Positions 53,291 through 62,875 of a stretch of 64,000 nt of DNA are shown one piece after another (position 1 is the stretch's first letter; each line of letters opens with the position of its first letter). The notes under the pieces were generated by a model. It ran no database searches. It had not been told where the DNA came from and saw nothing but the letters and a program-made list of their open reading frames with translations. Source of the stretch: an uncultured Clostridia bacterium (lineage in GTDB: Bacteria > Bacillota > Clostridia > Peptostreptococcales > Anaerovoracaceae); NCBI GenBank assembly GCA_937900415.1, contig CALCEY010000017.1, positions 1 to 64,000 on the forward strand, in the 5' to 3' direction. The translations under genes were made by a program, and so were the position numbers.

Positions 53291-54316
53291 TTATTTTTTT
53301 CCTTTAAGCCTGAGCTGGCCGCACGCGCCGTCTATGTCGTCCCCAAGTTCGCGCCTTACGGTAGCGGGAATCCTGCGTGCTTCGAGCAAGGCGCGGAAGT
53401 TTTCCGCATCTTCCTTAGGCGTAGTTTCAAGTCCGGTTTCTTCGACCTTGTTCAGCGGTATCAGATTGACATGGCATAGCATGCCCTTCAAAAGCTCCGC
53501 CAGCTGCCGGGCATGCACCGACGAATCGTTCACTCCCTTGACGAGGGTATATTCAAAGGTCACACGTCTTGAGGTCGCTTCCGTATATCTTAAGCATGCA
53601 CCTATGAGCTCCTTAAGAGGATAACGGTTATTTACAGGCATCATGCTGCTGCGTATCTCGTCGCTTGGCGCATGAAGTGAAATAGCCAAGTTTACTTGAG
53701 GAAAATCTCTCCCGAACTTTTCTATCATCGGAACGATGCCGCAGGTGGAAACGGTTATATTTCTCATACCGAGGTTCTTCCCTGCCTTATCGTTTATTAT
53801 CCTTATGAATCGGGAAAGATTTTCATAGTTGTCAAAGGGCTCGCCCGTTCCCATGACTACAACGTGATTCACTGCTTCATTCGTCTCTCTCTCGGCGGCG
53901 ATTATCTGCTCCGCAATTTCCCCTGCGGTCAGATTACGGCAGAGTCCGCCTATTGTGGAAGCACAGAAACGGCAGCCCATGCGACAGCCTGCCTGTGAGG
54001 ATACACATACGGTGTTGCCGTATTTATACCTCATGAAGACGCTTTCTACCGCATTTCCGTCGCTTAGCCTGAAAAGATACTTTCTCGTTCCGTCAAGGCC
54101 GGAAACCTGTACTTGTTCCGGTTTCAAAGTTCCCGTGGAAAAGCCGGCTTTCTCAAGCCTTGCCCTGAGTTTTGAAGGAACGTTTCGCATCTCGTCAAAA
54201 TCCGAAACGCCCTTATAGAGCCAAGCAAATATCTGCTTGGCTCTGTATGCAGGCTCTCCCATTTCAATGAAAAGCTCTTCCAGTTCTTTCAGTTGTAAAT
54301 CTTTTAGGTTTATCAT
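53291..54316 (-). CDS. rlmN: Dual-specificity rRNA/tRNA methyltransferase RlmN
   Basis: A 341-residue radical SAM enzyme that makes 2-methyladenosine at 23S A2503 and in some tRNAs. The [4Fe-4S] motif is CRMGCRFCAS (Cys-x3-Cys-x2-Cys), VVMGTGEPFDNYENL is the SAM-binding region, and the second catalytic Cys is in ACGQLRLK near the C-terminus. The ATG used is 2 nt after the ABC gene stop; a TTG two codons earlier overlaps that stop and is also possible. Neither has a good Shine-Dalgarno, so it is coupled to the ABC gene. Confidence 0.94.
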   Translation of the reverse strand: MINLKDLQLKELEELFIEMGEPAYRAKQIFAWLYKGVSDFDEMRNVPSKLRARLEKAGFSTGTLKPEQVQVSGLDGTRKYLFRLSDGNAVESVFMRYKYGNTVCVSSQAGCRMGCRFCASTIGGLCRNLTAGEIAEQIIAAERETNEAVNHVVVMGTGEPFDNYENLSRFIRIINDKAGKNLGMRNITVSTCGIVPMIEKFGRDFPQVNLAISLHAPSDEIRSSMMPVNNRYPLKELIGACLRYTEATSRRVTFEYTLVKGVNDSSVHARQLAELLKGMLCHVNLIPLNKVEETGLETTPKEDAENFRALLEARRIPATVRRELGDDIDGACGQLRLKGKK

Positions 54317-54318
54317 AA

Positions 54319-56769
54319 TCAATCAACATCGTGTCTTGCCAAAATTGAGGCAGGAGTCTTTCTCATGGTATTGAAAACAGGAATTAAGCCGACTATAGCG
54401 TTGAAAACATACACTATAGCAATCGCGCCTCCTATTACTAAAGGATTGAGAGCAAACATCGAAGACACCATTTCTATCTTAAGCAGATGATACAGGATAT
54501 ACGTCATAACGCCTATGCCCGCCAGACTGCTGACAGTTGTCACCGCGAAAATTTCTCCGAGGAACATCTTGTATATATCAGTCTTTTTAACTCCTATGGC
54601 TCTGTAAATTCCTATTTCCTTGATTCTTGACAGGAAGGAAGAACGAGTCATCAATAATATTTCTGCGAGGGAAATCGCCAGCATTATCAGTCCCATGGCG
54701 ATGACGCTTCCCGTGGATTTTTTTCTTTCCGTGACATAAGTTTCCCTGTCGCTTTCATAGGATGATTTCACATTCAGATTCTGAGACTGCATATCCGCCA
54801 TGGCCTCAGCCTCATTTTCAGGAGCGATTGAAAATCCCTTTGCCTTTTCGATTATAGAATACTTTATAGTTTCCTGATTTACAAGGAAAACTTGCAAATT
54901 TTCAGGACTTTCGTAATAGCCGACGACTTTCAGCTTATGGCCTGCTATCTTCATATCCGTTTCCTTATTCAAAGGTATTTCATTTTTATTGCTGAGAGGG
55001 ACTATCGTCTCATAATCATTCTCCGGAAGCCTTCCTTCTTTCAAAGAATATTCTCCCGAATAAGTCTTGTAGTTAAAGATATTCTTCTCTTCTGCCTGCC
55101 TCCCCTCATCGTCATAAGTCGCATAATCCATCTCTCCGCCGCTACCGGCGCTGTTATATATCATGTCTGTGAAGAGGGAAGGGTCTGCATAAATGAGAGG
55201 TTCGACCTTATCCGTTATTCCCACTATCTCAAATTCATCCATCGAATCAAGATTAAGCTTCTGTCCAACCATCTGTTCCGCATTATTTATTCCCACCTGA
55301 GAAGCTCTTCCGTCTCTTAACATCCTGTCTACGGCAAGTTTATCTATAACTATTTCCTGAGGATTTTCAGGCATGCGGCCGTAAATCAAATCATCTGCCG
55401 ATATATCGTCTATATCCGTCAAATCTCCTGAAATAATGCCTTCCGCCATGGCCGACTGATAATAGAAATTCATTTTAAATCTCATATTAACATTGGCAGA
55501 GCCTGGGAAAATATGCTTGACAGAATCCAGTTTTTCATATTTGAGATATTTGCCCTGATCGACTTTAGGTATTTCCACAGCCAGATATTCCTTGTTGCCC
55601 TGAATAAAATCCTTATCCCTGACGTCAACGCTGGCATATATACTGCTCAGCGCATATGTTATGAATATTCCGGCCATGAAGAAACCTATGAAAAGCAGCT
55701 TTTTCATCAAAGGATAGGCAGCTATCTTTCTGAACCCCCTTGCAAGCGACGGGAAAAATCCTATTATTGAGCTGTATTTCTCATCTATGGCATGATCTAC
55801 TACTTTATCGAAGGCAAAGTCGTATTCCTCATACAGGCTCTTGTCGATTTCCTTGTAGTGGTCGTCTACGAATTCTATGGCTGAATTTTGATCCACGACT
55901 TCCACACGTCTGTCTGCCTTTGACTTTATATATATATTACCGTTCTTTATTACTATATCAATGTCTACAGCGTCGCCGCAGCTGCCGTAGAAGTTCAGCT
56001 TCGCCGAATCTGAGCAAGCCGTCTCGTGCTTTTCAAAATCCTTAAGATAAAGCTTATTGTCTATTCTGTAGTCAAGGTTATCGTCAGTCTGATTTTCATA
56101 GTCGGCCGTTATCTTGCCGTCCTTAAGCTCTATTATCCTCGACGCATAAAATTTAGCCAGTTCCACCTCATGGGTTACGAGAACTACCAGTCTGTCTCTT
56201 GAAATAGCCTTGATTATATTCATAATCTCTATGGTATTGGCGCTGTCAAGATTTCCTGTCGGCTCGTCAGCAATGATTATTTTCGGATTCTTGGCAATGG
56301 CTCTGGCGATACCCACTCTCTGCCGTTCGCCTCCTGATAGCATATCGGCCTTCCTGTTTCTGTATCGGTAAATTCCAAGGGTTTCAAGGACATAATTTAT
56401 CCGCCTCTTGATTTCCCCCTCGTCCTTAATGCCTATCATTCTCAAAGCCATGGCTACGTTCTCGTAAACGGTCATATTGTCTACCAGCTTGTAATCCTGG
56501 AAAATGTAGCCTATATTCAGATTCCTTATTTCATCAACCTTAGAGGCTCTTTTGCCTGTAATTTTAACGTCGTCTACAAATATATCTCCGCCGTTTACTT
56601 TATCAAGCCCGCCTATGGCGTTGAGCATGGTGGTTTTTCCTGAGCCCGACGGTCCCAGAAGAGCTACCAGGCCTTTGTCTCCCAGCTCCAAGGTAGTGTC
56701 GTTTATTACATGTATCTGATTCTTCTTTCCTTTATTGAAATACTTGTTTACTCCTTTTAACCTGATCAT
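54319..56769 (-). CDS. ABC transporter with fused ATPase and FtsX-type permease, second of pair
   Basis: An 816-residue MacB/FtsX-type protein. ATPase domain (about 1-225) has Walker A GPSGSGKTT (39-47), signature LSGGERQR (144-151) and Walker B IIIADEPTG. After a linker with a beta-rich stretch there is one transmembrane helix (about 360-385), a large extracytoplasmic domain and three C-terminal helices with the FtsX-type motif EIGIYRAIGVKKTDIYKMFL. It follows the first ABC gene by 3 nt and pairs with it; a heterodimer is inferred. Family members export peptides, antibiotics or lipoproteins or sense cell-wall stress. Confidence 0.88.
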   Translation of the reverse strand: MIRLKGVNKYFNKGKKNQIHVINDTTLELGDKGLVALLGPSGSGKTTMLNAIGGLDKVNGGDIFVDDVKITGKRASKVDEIRNLNIGYIFQDYKLVDNMTVYENVAMALRMIGIKDEGEIKRRINYVLETLGIYRYRNRKADMLSGGERQRVGIARAIAKNPKIIIADEPTGNLDSANTIEIMNIIKAISRDRLVVLVTHEVELAKFYASRIIELKDGKITADYENQTDDNLDYRIDNKLYLKDFEKHETACSDSAKLNFYGSCGDAVDIDIVIKNGNIYIKSKADRRVEVVDQNSAIEFVDDHYKEIDKSLYEEYDFAFDKVVDHAIDEKYSSIIGFFPSLARGFRKIAAYPLMKKLLFIGFFMAGIFITYALSSIYASVDVRDKDFIQGNKEYLAVEIPKVDQGKYLKYEKLDSVKHIFPGSANVNMRFKMNFYYQSAMAEGIISGDLTDIDDISADDLIYGRMPENPQEIVIDKLAVDRMLRDGRASQVGINNAEQMVGQKLNLDSMDEFEIVGITDKVEPLIYADPSLFTDMIYNSAGSGGEMDYATYDDEGRQAEEKNIFNYKTYSGEYSLKEGRLPENDYETIVPLSNKNEIPLNKETDMKIAGHKLKVVGYYESPENLQVFLVNQETIKYSIIEKAKGFSIAPENEAEAMADMQSQNLNVKSSYESDRETYVTERKKSTGSVIAMGLIMLAISLAEILLMTRSSFLSRIKEIGIYRAIGVKKTDIYKMFLGEIFAVTTVSSLAGIGVMTYILYHLLKIEMVSSMFALNPLVIGGAIAIVYVFNAIVGLIPVFNTMRKTPASILARHDVD

Positions 56770-56772
56770 CTG

Positions 56773-59010
56773 CTACACCTCCTCTCTGTAAGTATTCATC
56801 ACGGAATCCTTAAACAGCTTCCTTGAGAATCTGTGTGAAATCATATATGACATGGCGATGATTATCAGATATATAAGGACGTAGCTTGCAGGCGTCATAT
56901 ACTCCGCAAGGCCGGCTGCCATAGGTACGTTTATCACTCTCGTATATATCAGCGCCATTGCCGCCATGAATACTGCGTAGGAAATAGTCGCCGTCAGGAA
57001 CAGCTCTATATCCAGAAGCTGTTTTGAAATCCTTCTCGAAGCGCCGAGAGTTCTTAAAGTAGTATAATAAGCGTTTCTGGATTTCAAAACTATCTTTATT
57101 ATGAAGTACGATATGAAGAACAGAGCCACTATCAGTACTGCCATCATAAAAGTCTTCATCATATTTATCATCTGAAGCATCTCGCCGCCGTCCTTATAGA
57201 GAGAATCTCTCATCGGGAGAGTTTTAAATCCCATGTCCTTCAGGGCGGCAAGAGTATCGTCCAGCGCCTTCACGTCCTTGACGTATACAGAGCTCTGGAA
57301 AACGCCTTTGTTTATCAGGCTGTTGTAATCCTCTTCATTTACGTATATCAGCCCGTCATTGCTTTCTTTAAACTTTACTCCCGTAAGTTTTTCAAGGTTG
57401 GCCTTATTGTAAAGTTTGCTTATCGTTACCGTCATGGAATCCTTGTTATATATGCTGTCTGCGCTTATAACAAGCTTCTTGTTCAGGGCATTTCCGCCGG
57501 AGGCGTAATCGTTGAGCATACTGCTTCCGTAAGCTTGCCCCGCAGGAACGTTTTCATTTGGAACAATACGGAAATCAGGGCTTGAAGAATATGAATTGTA
57601 ATACTGTCCGTCGAATAAAGTTTTTACGTTGCTGTTGTCTAAAGCAATATCCAGTCTTAGCCTTTCCATAACTTCTTCTCCGACATAGAATTTATCGCTG
57701 CCGCTGTATTCTCCGGACTTCACGACTGATATTCCTACTATCTTCAAAGGATTTTCCGACTTACGCTCTCCGCTTTCATCATATTCCTCCATATAAAACT
57801 CTTTGTTGAGAACCTCCTCTGCGCCGCCGTCTCTGAGATAAAAATCGTTTTCGGAGCCTTCAAGGAGTATTTCTCCCGGGTTTTCCGGCATACGTCCTGC
57901 TGTAAGCGTACCCTTAAAATCCTTTATATCCATAAAGCGCCCGTAAAAATAGTAAAAGTAATCCTTATCGGATATGCTCATGGTATAATCCGCCAAAGCG
58001 TCGTCTTTAGCGACTCTCTGCACATTTTCGAGAGCTTCTATCCTGCTGAATTCTTCTTCCGTTATAGCCGTCTTATCAGGCTTGTTTATCACTATACGCT
58101 TATCTGAAGAATCCGAGAAGAACTCGTTGAAGCCGTAAGTGTCTTCTTCATAAGCCATCTTTTCAAAGGAGGCATAAGTCCCCGCCACAGCGAATGATAT
58201 AAAAAGAAATACGGTGAATATCAGCACAAATTTGGCCGGAATGTTGAATGAATTCCTTGCTCCAAGCCTTATTCTCTCGGAAAATGTAATATCGGTAAAC
58301 GTTCTGCCTGCGTCCTTATCCTCCATCTCAGGCACCTTAAGCGTTTTATCCTCTAAGATTTTTCCGTCGTGCATTTTAATGAGCCTGGTAGCGTATTTTT
58401 CCACCTGCTCTAAATTATGTGTAACGATGATGACCAGCTTATCCTTTGAAATTTCGCTGAGAAGCCGAACGACCTCTTCCGCCGCCTTGCTGTCCAGATT
58501 TCCCGTCGGCTCGTCTGCAACTATGATGGGGGTCTCCTTGGCAAGAGCTCTCGCTATGGCAACTCTCTGCTTCTGTCCTCCCGAAAGCTTGGAGCACTTG
58601 GTATTTGCAAAGTCAGACAAGCCGACTTTGTTTATTATGTCCATCACCCGGCTCTTTACCTCGTTCTTGCTCTCGCCGTTTAATACGAGAGCAAGCTCTA
58701 CGTTCTGGTACACCGTATAACTGTTCACGAGATTAAAATTTTGAAAGATGTTTCCCACGTACTTGCGGCGATATTCCTCGAAGTCTGCCTCGTTGTAATG
58801 GCTGGTCTCTTCTCCGTTGATATACATCTCCCCTTCTTCGTAGGTATCCAGTCCCGAAAGCACGTTGAGCAAGGTCGATTTGCCGCTTCCCGATTCTCCG
58901 GTTATAACTACGAATTCTCCCATGGAGAACTCGAGGTTTACTTTGGAAAAGCCGCTGGCTATCACGCCCTTGCTGTAGTAAAACTTCGATACGTTTTTTA
59001 GTTTCAGCAT
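56773..59010 (-). CDS. ABC transporter with fused ATPase and FtsX-type permease, first of pair
   Basis: A 745-residue protein similar in design to the next gene. ATPase domain has Walker A GESGSGKST (38-46), signature LSGGQKQR (142-149) and Walker B IIVADEPTGN (about 162-171). Transmembrane helix 1 lies about 258-282, an extracytoplasmic domain of about 340 residues follows, and three helices occupy about 628-730, with NAYYTTLRTLGASRRISKQL in the FtsX block. The promoter carries a YtrA-type operator. The ATG is preceded by AAAGGGG. Substrate not known; context points to cell-envelope defence. Confidence 0.9.
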   Translation of the reverse strand: MLKLKNVSKFYYSKGVIASGFSKVNLEFSMGEFVVITGESGSGKSTLLNVLSGLDTYEEGEMYINGEETSHYNEADFEEYRRKYVGNIFQNFNLVNSYTVYQNVELALVLNGESKNEVKSRVMDIINKVGLSDFANTKCSKLSGGQKQRVAIARALAKETPIIVADEPTGNLDSKAAEEVVRLLSEISKDKLVIIVTHNLEQVEKYATRLIKMHDGKILEDKTLKVPEMEDKDAGRTFTDITFSERIRLGARNSFNIPAKFVLIFTVFLFISFAVAGTYASFEKMAYEEDTYGFNEFFSDSSDKRIVINKPDKTAITEEEFSRIEALENVQRVAKDDALADYTMSISDKDYFYYFYGRFMDIKDFKGTLTAGRMPENPGEILLEGSENDFYLRDGGAEEVLNKEFYMEEYDESGERKSENPLKIVGISVVKSGEYSGSDKFYVGEEVMERLRLDIALDNSNVKTLFDGQYYNSYSSSPDFRIVPNENVPAGQAYGSSMLNDYASGGNALNKKLVISADSIYNKDSMTVTISKLYNKANLEKLTGVKFKESNDGLIYVNEEDYNSLINKGVFQSSVYVKDVKALDDTLAALKDMGFKTLPMRDSLYKDGGEMLQMINMMKTFMMAVLIVALFFISYFIIKIVLKSRNAYYTTLRTLGASRRISKQLLDIELFLTATISYAVFMAAMALIYTRVINVPMAAGLAEYMTPASYVLIYLIIIAMSYMISHRFSRKLFKDSVMNTYREEV

Positions 59011-59080
59011 ATTGTTTCCCCTTTTAGTTTCAGTTGATTACAGCTGCTCCGACTGAACGGAGCGCGAATTCTTCATAAGA

Positions 59081-59112
59081 AAAGTGTACCACAACATGTG
59101 GTACACTTTCAA
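59081..59112 (-). promoter_or_regulatory. ABC-pair promoter with perfect 29-bp YtrA-type operator
   Basis: On the minus strand TTGAAA (complement of 59107-59112) is followed after 18 nt by TACACT as -10. A perfect inverted repeat at 59081-59109 (arms AAAGTGTACCACA and TGTGGTACACTTT, 3-nt centre) contains AGTGTA-N13-TACACT and covers spacer and -10. Geometry is identical to the dlt promoter at 16633-16662. A small hairpin (CTCCG/CGGAG) lies in the leader downstream. Confidence 0.85.
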
Positions 59113-59162
59113 CTAAAACGCAGGTTTTTAATTTTTTATTAAGAAAGTTGTAAATATTTCCG

Positions 59163-59215
59163 TTTAAAAACCCGGACAGCCCTTAGCTTTTACAGACAAA
59201 GCTTACGGAAGCGGT
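59163..59215 (-). terminator. Intrinsic terminator after ileS
   Basis: On the minus strand an imperfect stem-loop (outer AAAAACC/GGGTTTTT, inner AGCTTT/AAAGCT) follows the ileS stop and ends in GGGTTTTTAAAC. Confidence 0.6.
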
Positions 59216-59221
59216 TTTTAC

Positions 59222-62200
59222 CTATTTTTTCTCTACCGCTATAAACGCTTCATGACCGTTAAGGTCGTATTTATCGCCCTTTTCCATAGCTGCGGCTTCG
59301 TCGAATCCGAGCTTCAAAGCAAGGGTTTCCTTCATGATGTAATCCATGTGGGCTTCAACAGCTTTCCTGACAGCTTCATCGGCCCATACCGCTATCGAAA
59401 TATTATCCATCATTTCAAAATCCTTCTGCTTGCGGAGCTGCTGAACCTTGGAAATCAGCTCTCTGGCCAGTCCTTCGTCTACCAGCTCGTCTGTGAGGGA
59501 GGTGTCTAATATTGTGAACACATTGTTTTCCATAGCCACTGCAAAGCCTTCCTTTGCATTGATCCTTATATCGAGGAAATCCTTGGTTATTTCAACGTCC
59601 TCACCGTCAAGGGAAAGAACTGCCTTGCCGTCTTTTTCAACCTCCGCTATGAATTCAGCCGCATTAACCTTTGCAACTGCCGCCCCGAAGGCCTTTATCT
59701 TTGCTCCCAGAGCAGGACCTGCCGCCTTGAAGTTAGGCTTTAAAGAGAAGTTCATATACTTATCCAGATCCTGTTCAAACACTACTCTCTTAACGTTGAG
59801 TTCCTCCATAACCAGCGGAGCCAGATCGCTTATCAGAGCTTCATATTTTCCGTCTACTATAACCTCGGAGAGAGGCTGTCTCACTTTAATCTTTTCCTTT
59901 TCTCTGGTTCCGCGGCCCAAGGTGGCAAGAGTTCTTACGAGGTCCATTCTCTCTTCCACATTCTCATCGACAAGGCTCATGTCTGCCTTAGGGAAATATG
60001 CCGTATGAACGGTCGTCTCTCCCGTCAGGTTTACGTAAATTTCATCGGAAATAAACGGAGCGATAGGCGCTATCAGCTTGGCCACTCCGACTAAAACCTC
60101 GTAGGTGGTGGCATATACGCTTCTCTTGTCATCAGTCATCTCTTCCGCATAAAATCTTCTTCTGGCTCTTCTTATATACCAGTTGGAGAAATCTTCATTG
60201 ACAAATTCATTGATGGCTCTTACGGTCTTCATGTGATCGTATTCGTCCATATATTCCGTAACATCTGCGATGAGTCTGTTGTATTTGCTGAGTATCCATC
60301 TGTCAAGCTCCGGTCTGTCATCATATGGAACGTCAAGAAGCTTTGTATCTATTTCATCCTGATTTGAATACAACACGAAGAAGTTATATACGTTGCGCAG
60401 CGTTCCGAAGAATTTGCTCACCACGTCTATAAGGCCCTCCTCGTCGAACTTGGTAGGAGTCCATGCCGGTGAAACGCTCAAAAGATACCATCTAGTTGCG
60501 TCTGCTCCGTATTTGTCGAAGAGTTCAAACGGCGACACGGTGTTGCCTCTGGACTTCGACATCTTCTTGCCGTCCTTATCGAGAATCAAATCGTTTACGA
60601 GAACGTTTTTATAAGGGGCTTTTCCCATTATAAATGTTGAAATGGCCATCAGAGAATAGAACCATCCTCTCGTCTGGTCGATTCCCTCGCAGATGAAATC
60701 CGCCGGGAACAGCTTGTTTTCAACCTCTTCTTTATTTTCAAACGGATAGTGCCACTGGGCGAAAGGCATTGCTCCGGAGTCGAACCAGCAGTCCATTACT
60801 TCTGTTATTCTCGTCATCCTGCCTCCGCAGTGAGGGCATTTTAAATGAACGTCATCGACATAAGGTCTGTGAAGCTCTATCGAAGAATCTATCGGCTCTA
60901 CAGCCTTTTCCACCAATTCCTCCCTCGAGCCTACGCACTCCAGATGTCCGCATTCGCATCTCCATATAGGTATAGGCGTTCCCCAGTATCTTGAACGCGA
61001 AATAGCCCAGTCCTTAACTTCTGCCAGCCAGTTTCCGAATCTCTTTTCTCCTACGTAATCAGGGAACCAGTTTACGGTATCGTTATTGGCTACCAGCCGG
61101 TCTTTGCGCTTGCTCATTTCGATATACCACGACGGCTTTGCGTAGTAAACCAGCGGAGTTCCGCATCTCCAGCAATGAGGATAATTGTGCTCCATCTTTT
61201 CTTTGGCAAAAATCTTATTGTCCTTGGCCAGGTATTTGATTATCTCAACGTCAAGACCGTCTTCCATGACGAAAGCGCCCTTCCACGGAGTTTCGGTATA
61301 GCAGCCTCTCTCATCTACAGGCTGAAGCACCGGCAGATCATATTTGCGTCCGCACTGATAGTCGTCTTCACCGAAGGCAGGAGCAGTATGAACGATTCCC
61401 GTACCGTCCTCTACGGAAACATAGTCCATACATGTTACGAAGAAAGCCTTCTTGTCAGCCTTTACGAAAGGCATGAGCTGCTCGTACTCGACGTATTCCA
61501 GCTCGCTTCCTTTCATTTCATCTATAACCTGATATTTTCCGGCGCCTAAAACCTTGTCGGCTAAAAGCTTGGCCACATAGAATACGTTGCCCTCGTCTTC
61601 GCCCTCGGTCATCTTCGCCTTTATATAATCAACGTCAGGACCTACCGTGAGCGCAGTGTTGGCGGCCAGCGTCCAAGGTGTAGTCGTCCATGCGAGGAAA
61701 TATTCGTTTTCTGCGTCTTTTCTCTTAAACTTTACTGTCAGAGTGTTGACCTTGACCATTTTATACCCCTGCGCCACTTCGTGGGAAGCAAGTCCTGTTC
61801 CGCAGCGAGGGCAGTAAGGCAGTATCTTGTGTCCCTCGTAGATAAGACCCTCGTCAAAAAACTTCTTTAAAATCCACCATCCCGTCTCGATATAGTCGTT
61901 TTCCAAAGTTACGTAAGGATTGTCAAGATCGACGAGGTAACCCATCCTCTCCGACATTTCCCTCCACATGCCGGTATATGTGAATACAGATTCCCTGCAT
62001 TTCTGATTGAACTCTTTTATTCCATATTTTTCTATATCCTGCTTGCCTGACATGTTGAGCTGCTTCTCTACTTCAATCTCAACAGGAAGTCCGTGGGTAT
62101 CCCATCCGGCTTTTCTGTTTACCTGATACCCCTGCATAGTCTTATAGCGGCATACGGAATCCTTGAGGGTTCTCGCCATTACATGATGAATTCCGGGCTT

Positions 62201-62353
62201 GCCGTTGGCCGTAGGAGGACCTTCGTAAAATACGAAAGGCGTCTTGCCTTCTCTTGCGTCTACGCACTGTTTCAGAAGATTTTCTTCTTTCCATTTTTCA
62301 ACCTGCTCGTTCTGCACTTCCGCAACAGGTTTTTCCGAAAGTTTTTTAAACAT
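59222..62353 (-). CDS. ileS: Isoleucyl-tRNA synthetase, type 2 (eukaryote-like), GIHH signature
   Basis: A 1043-residue class I synthetase charging tRNA-Ile, with an editing CP1 domain. Opening FVFYEGPPTANGKPGIHHV and length place it in the IleRS2 clade, which is naturally insensitive to mupirocin. The class I signature HxGH reads GIHH (54-57), while KMSKS is intact (about 596-600). Two Zn-type Cys pairs (CPRCG around residue 180; CPHCGG in CP1 region) are present. Expression is controlled by an Ile-specific T-box. A GIHH-type signature is reported to give hyper-resistance to mupirocin with retained activity. Confidence 0.95.
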   Translation of the reverse strand: MFKKLSEKPVAEVQNEQVEKWKEENLLKQCVDAREGKTPFVFYEGPPTANGKPGIHHVMARTLKDSVCRYKTMQGYQVNRKAGWDTHGLPVEIEVEKQLNMSGKQDIEKYGIKEFNQKCRESVFTYTGMWREMSERMGYLVDLDNPYVTLENDYIETGWWILKKFFDEGLIYEGHKILPYCPRCGTGLASHEVAQGYKMVKVNTLTVKFKRKDAENEYFLAWTTTPWTLAANTALTVGPDVDYIKAKMTEGEDEGNVFYVAKLLADKVLGAGKYQVIDEMKGSELEYVEYEQLMPFVKADKKAFFVTCMDYVSVEDGTGIVHTAPAFGEDDYQCGRKYDLPVLQPVDERGCYTETPWKGAFVMEDGLDVEIIKYLAKDNKIFAKEKMEHNYPHCWRCGTPLVYYAKPSWYIEMSKRKDRLVANNDTVNWFPDYVGEKRFGNWLAEVKDWAISRSRYWGTPIPIWRCECGHLECVGSREELVEKAVEPIDSSIELHRPYVDDVHLKCPHCGGRMTRITEVMDCWFDSGAMPFAQWHYPFENKEEVENKLFPADFICEGIDQTRGWFYSLMAISTFIMGKAPYKNVLVNDLILDKDGKKMSKSRGNTVSPFELFDKYGADATRWYLLSVSPAWTPTKFDEEGLIDVVSKFFGTLRNVYNFFVLYSNQDEIDTKLLDVPYDDRPELDRWILSKYNRLIADVTEYMDEYDHMKTVRAINEFVNEDFSNWYIRRARRRFYAEEMTDDKRSVYATTYEVLVGVAKLIAPIAPFISDEIYVNLTGETTVHTAYFPKADMSLVDENVEERMDLVRTLATLGRGTREKEKIKVRQPLSEVIVDGKYEALISDLAPLVMEELNVKRVVFEQDLDKYMNFSLKPNFKAAGPALGAKIKAFGAAVAKVNAAEFIAEVEKDGKAVLSLDGEDVEITKDFLDIRINAKEGFAVAMENNVFTILDTSLTDELVDEGLARELISKVQQLRKQKDFEMMDNISIAVWADEAVRKAVEAHMDYIMKETLALKLGFDEAAAMEKGDKYDLNGHEAFIAVEKK

Positions 62354-62401
62354 CTTTTCTGTCTCCTCTCTCTGCTAAAGGGGCGTTTATATTCGATGAC
62401 T

Positions 62402-62640
62402 GAAAAAGAAACGTCCCTAAGCGATAAATATATCGATTAGGGACGATTAAAATCATAACCGCGGTACCACCCTAGTTGCCAACGCCTTTTAAGGATATGG
62501 CCTCTCATTAAAGTGTCCAGACTCCGGAGTGATATTCGCTCAAGGTTCACCGCCGCCCTCTCAGCCTGCGAGGCGGCTCTCTGTAAGGATATTAGTCTTT
62601 GCTACTGGTTCCTTCAACGTCTGATTATATGAAAATTGTA
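62402..62640 (-). promoter_or_regulatory. Ile-specific T-box riboswitch of ileS
   Basis: On the minus strand the leader carries a stem I region with AGAGAGCCGCC/GGGCGGC, a specifier codon ATC directly before ACTCC (complement of 62531-62533), and the T-box sequence AGGGTGGTACCGCGG (62459-62473) of the antiterminator. The terminator is CGTCCCTAA/TTAGGGACG (62437-62445 with 62412-62420) followed by TTTCTTTTTC. Uncharged tRNA-Ile (GAU) binding should allow read-through into ileS. Confidence 0.96.
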
Positions 62641-62647
62641 CTGTGAT

Positions 62648-62676
62648 ATTGTACTATTTATGCGTGTAAAAGTCAA
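62648..62676 (-). promoter_or_regulatory. ileS promoter
   Basis: On the minus strand there is TTGACT, a 17-nt spacer and TACAAT, about 8 nt upstream of the T-box transcript start region. Confidence 0.85.
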
Positions 62677-62773
62677 GATTGCGATTTGATAAACCCGAAT
62701 CACTTTTTTCTCTGCTCCAACATTTGGAACAGAACCCATCTGACACAGAAACTTTAAACAAAAAGTGGAACCT

Positions 62774-62815
62774 TAAGGGAGACACTTCGTAAGAAAGTTG
62801 TCTCCCTTAGGCTTT
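62774..62815 (+). terminator. Hairpin upstream of tnpV
   Basis: TAAGGGAGACA-CTT pairs with AAG-T-TGTCTCCCTTA, followed by GGCTTTTG on the plus strand. No plus-strand gene precedes it in the window, so it may be a transposon-encoded read-through block or a leader attenuator of tnpV. A further short inverted repeat (62711-62733, TCTGcTCCAA/TTGGAaCAGA) lies just upstream. Confidence 0.6.
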
Positions 62816-62875
62816 TGTAATCAGTCAGAATGATTGGATTGTAGGTAAAATCAATCATATTGGAGGATTACAGCA

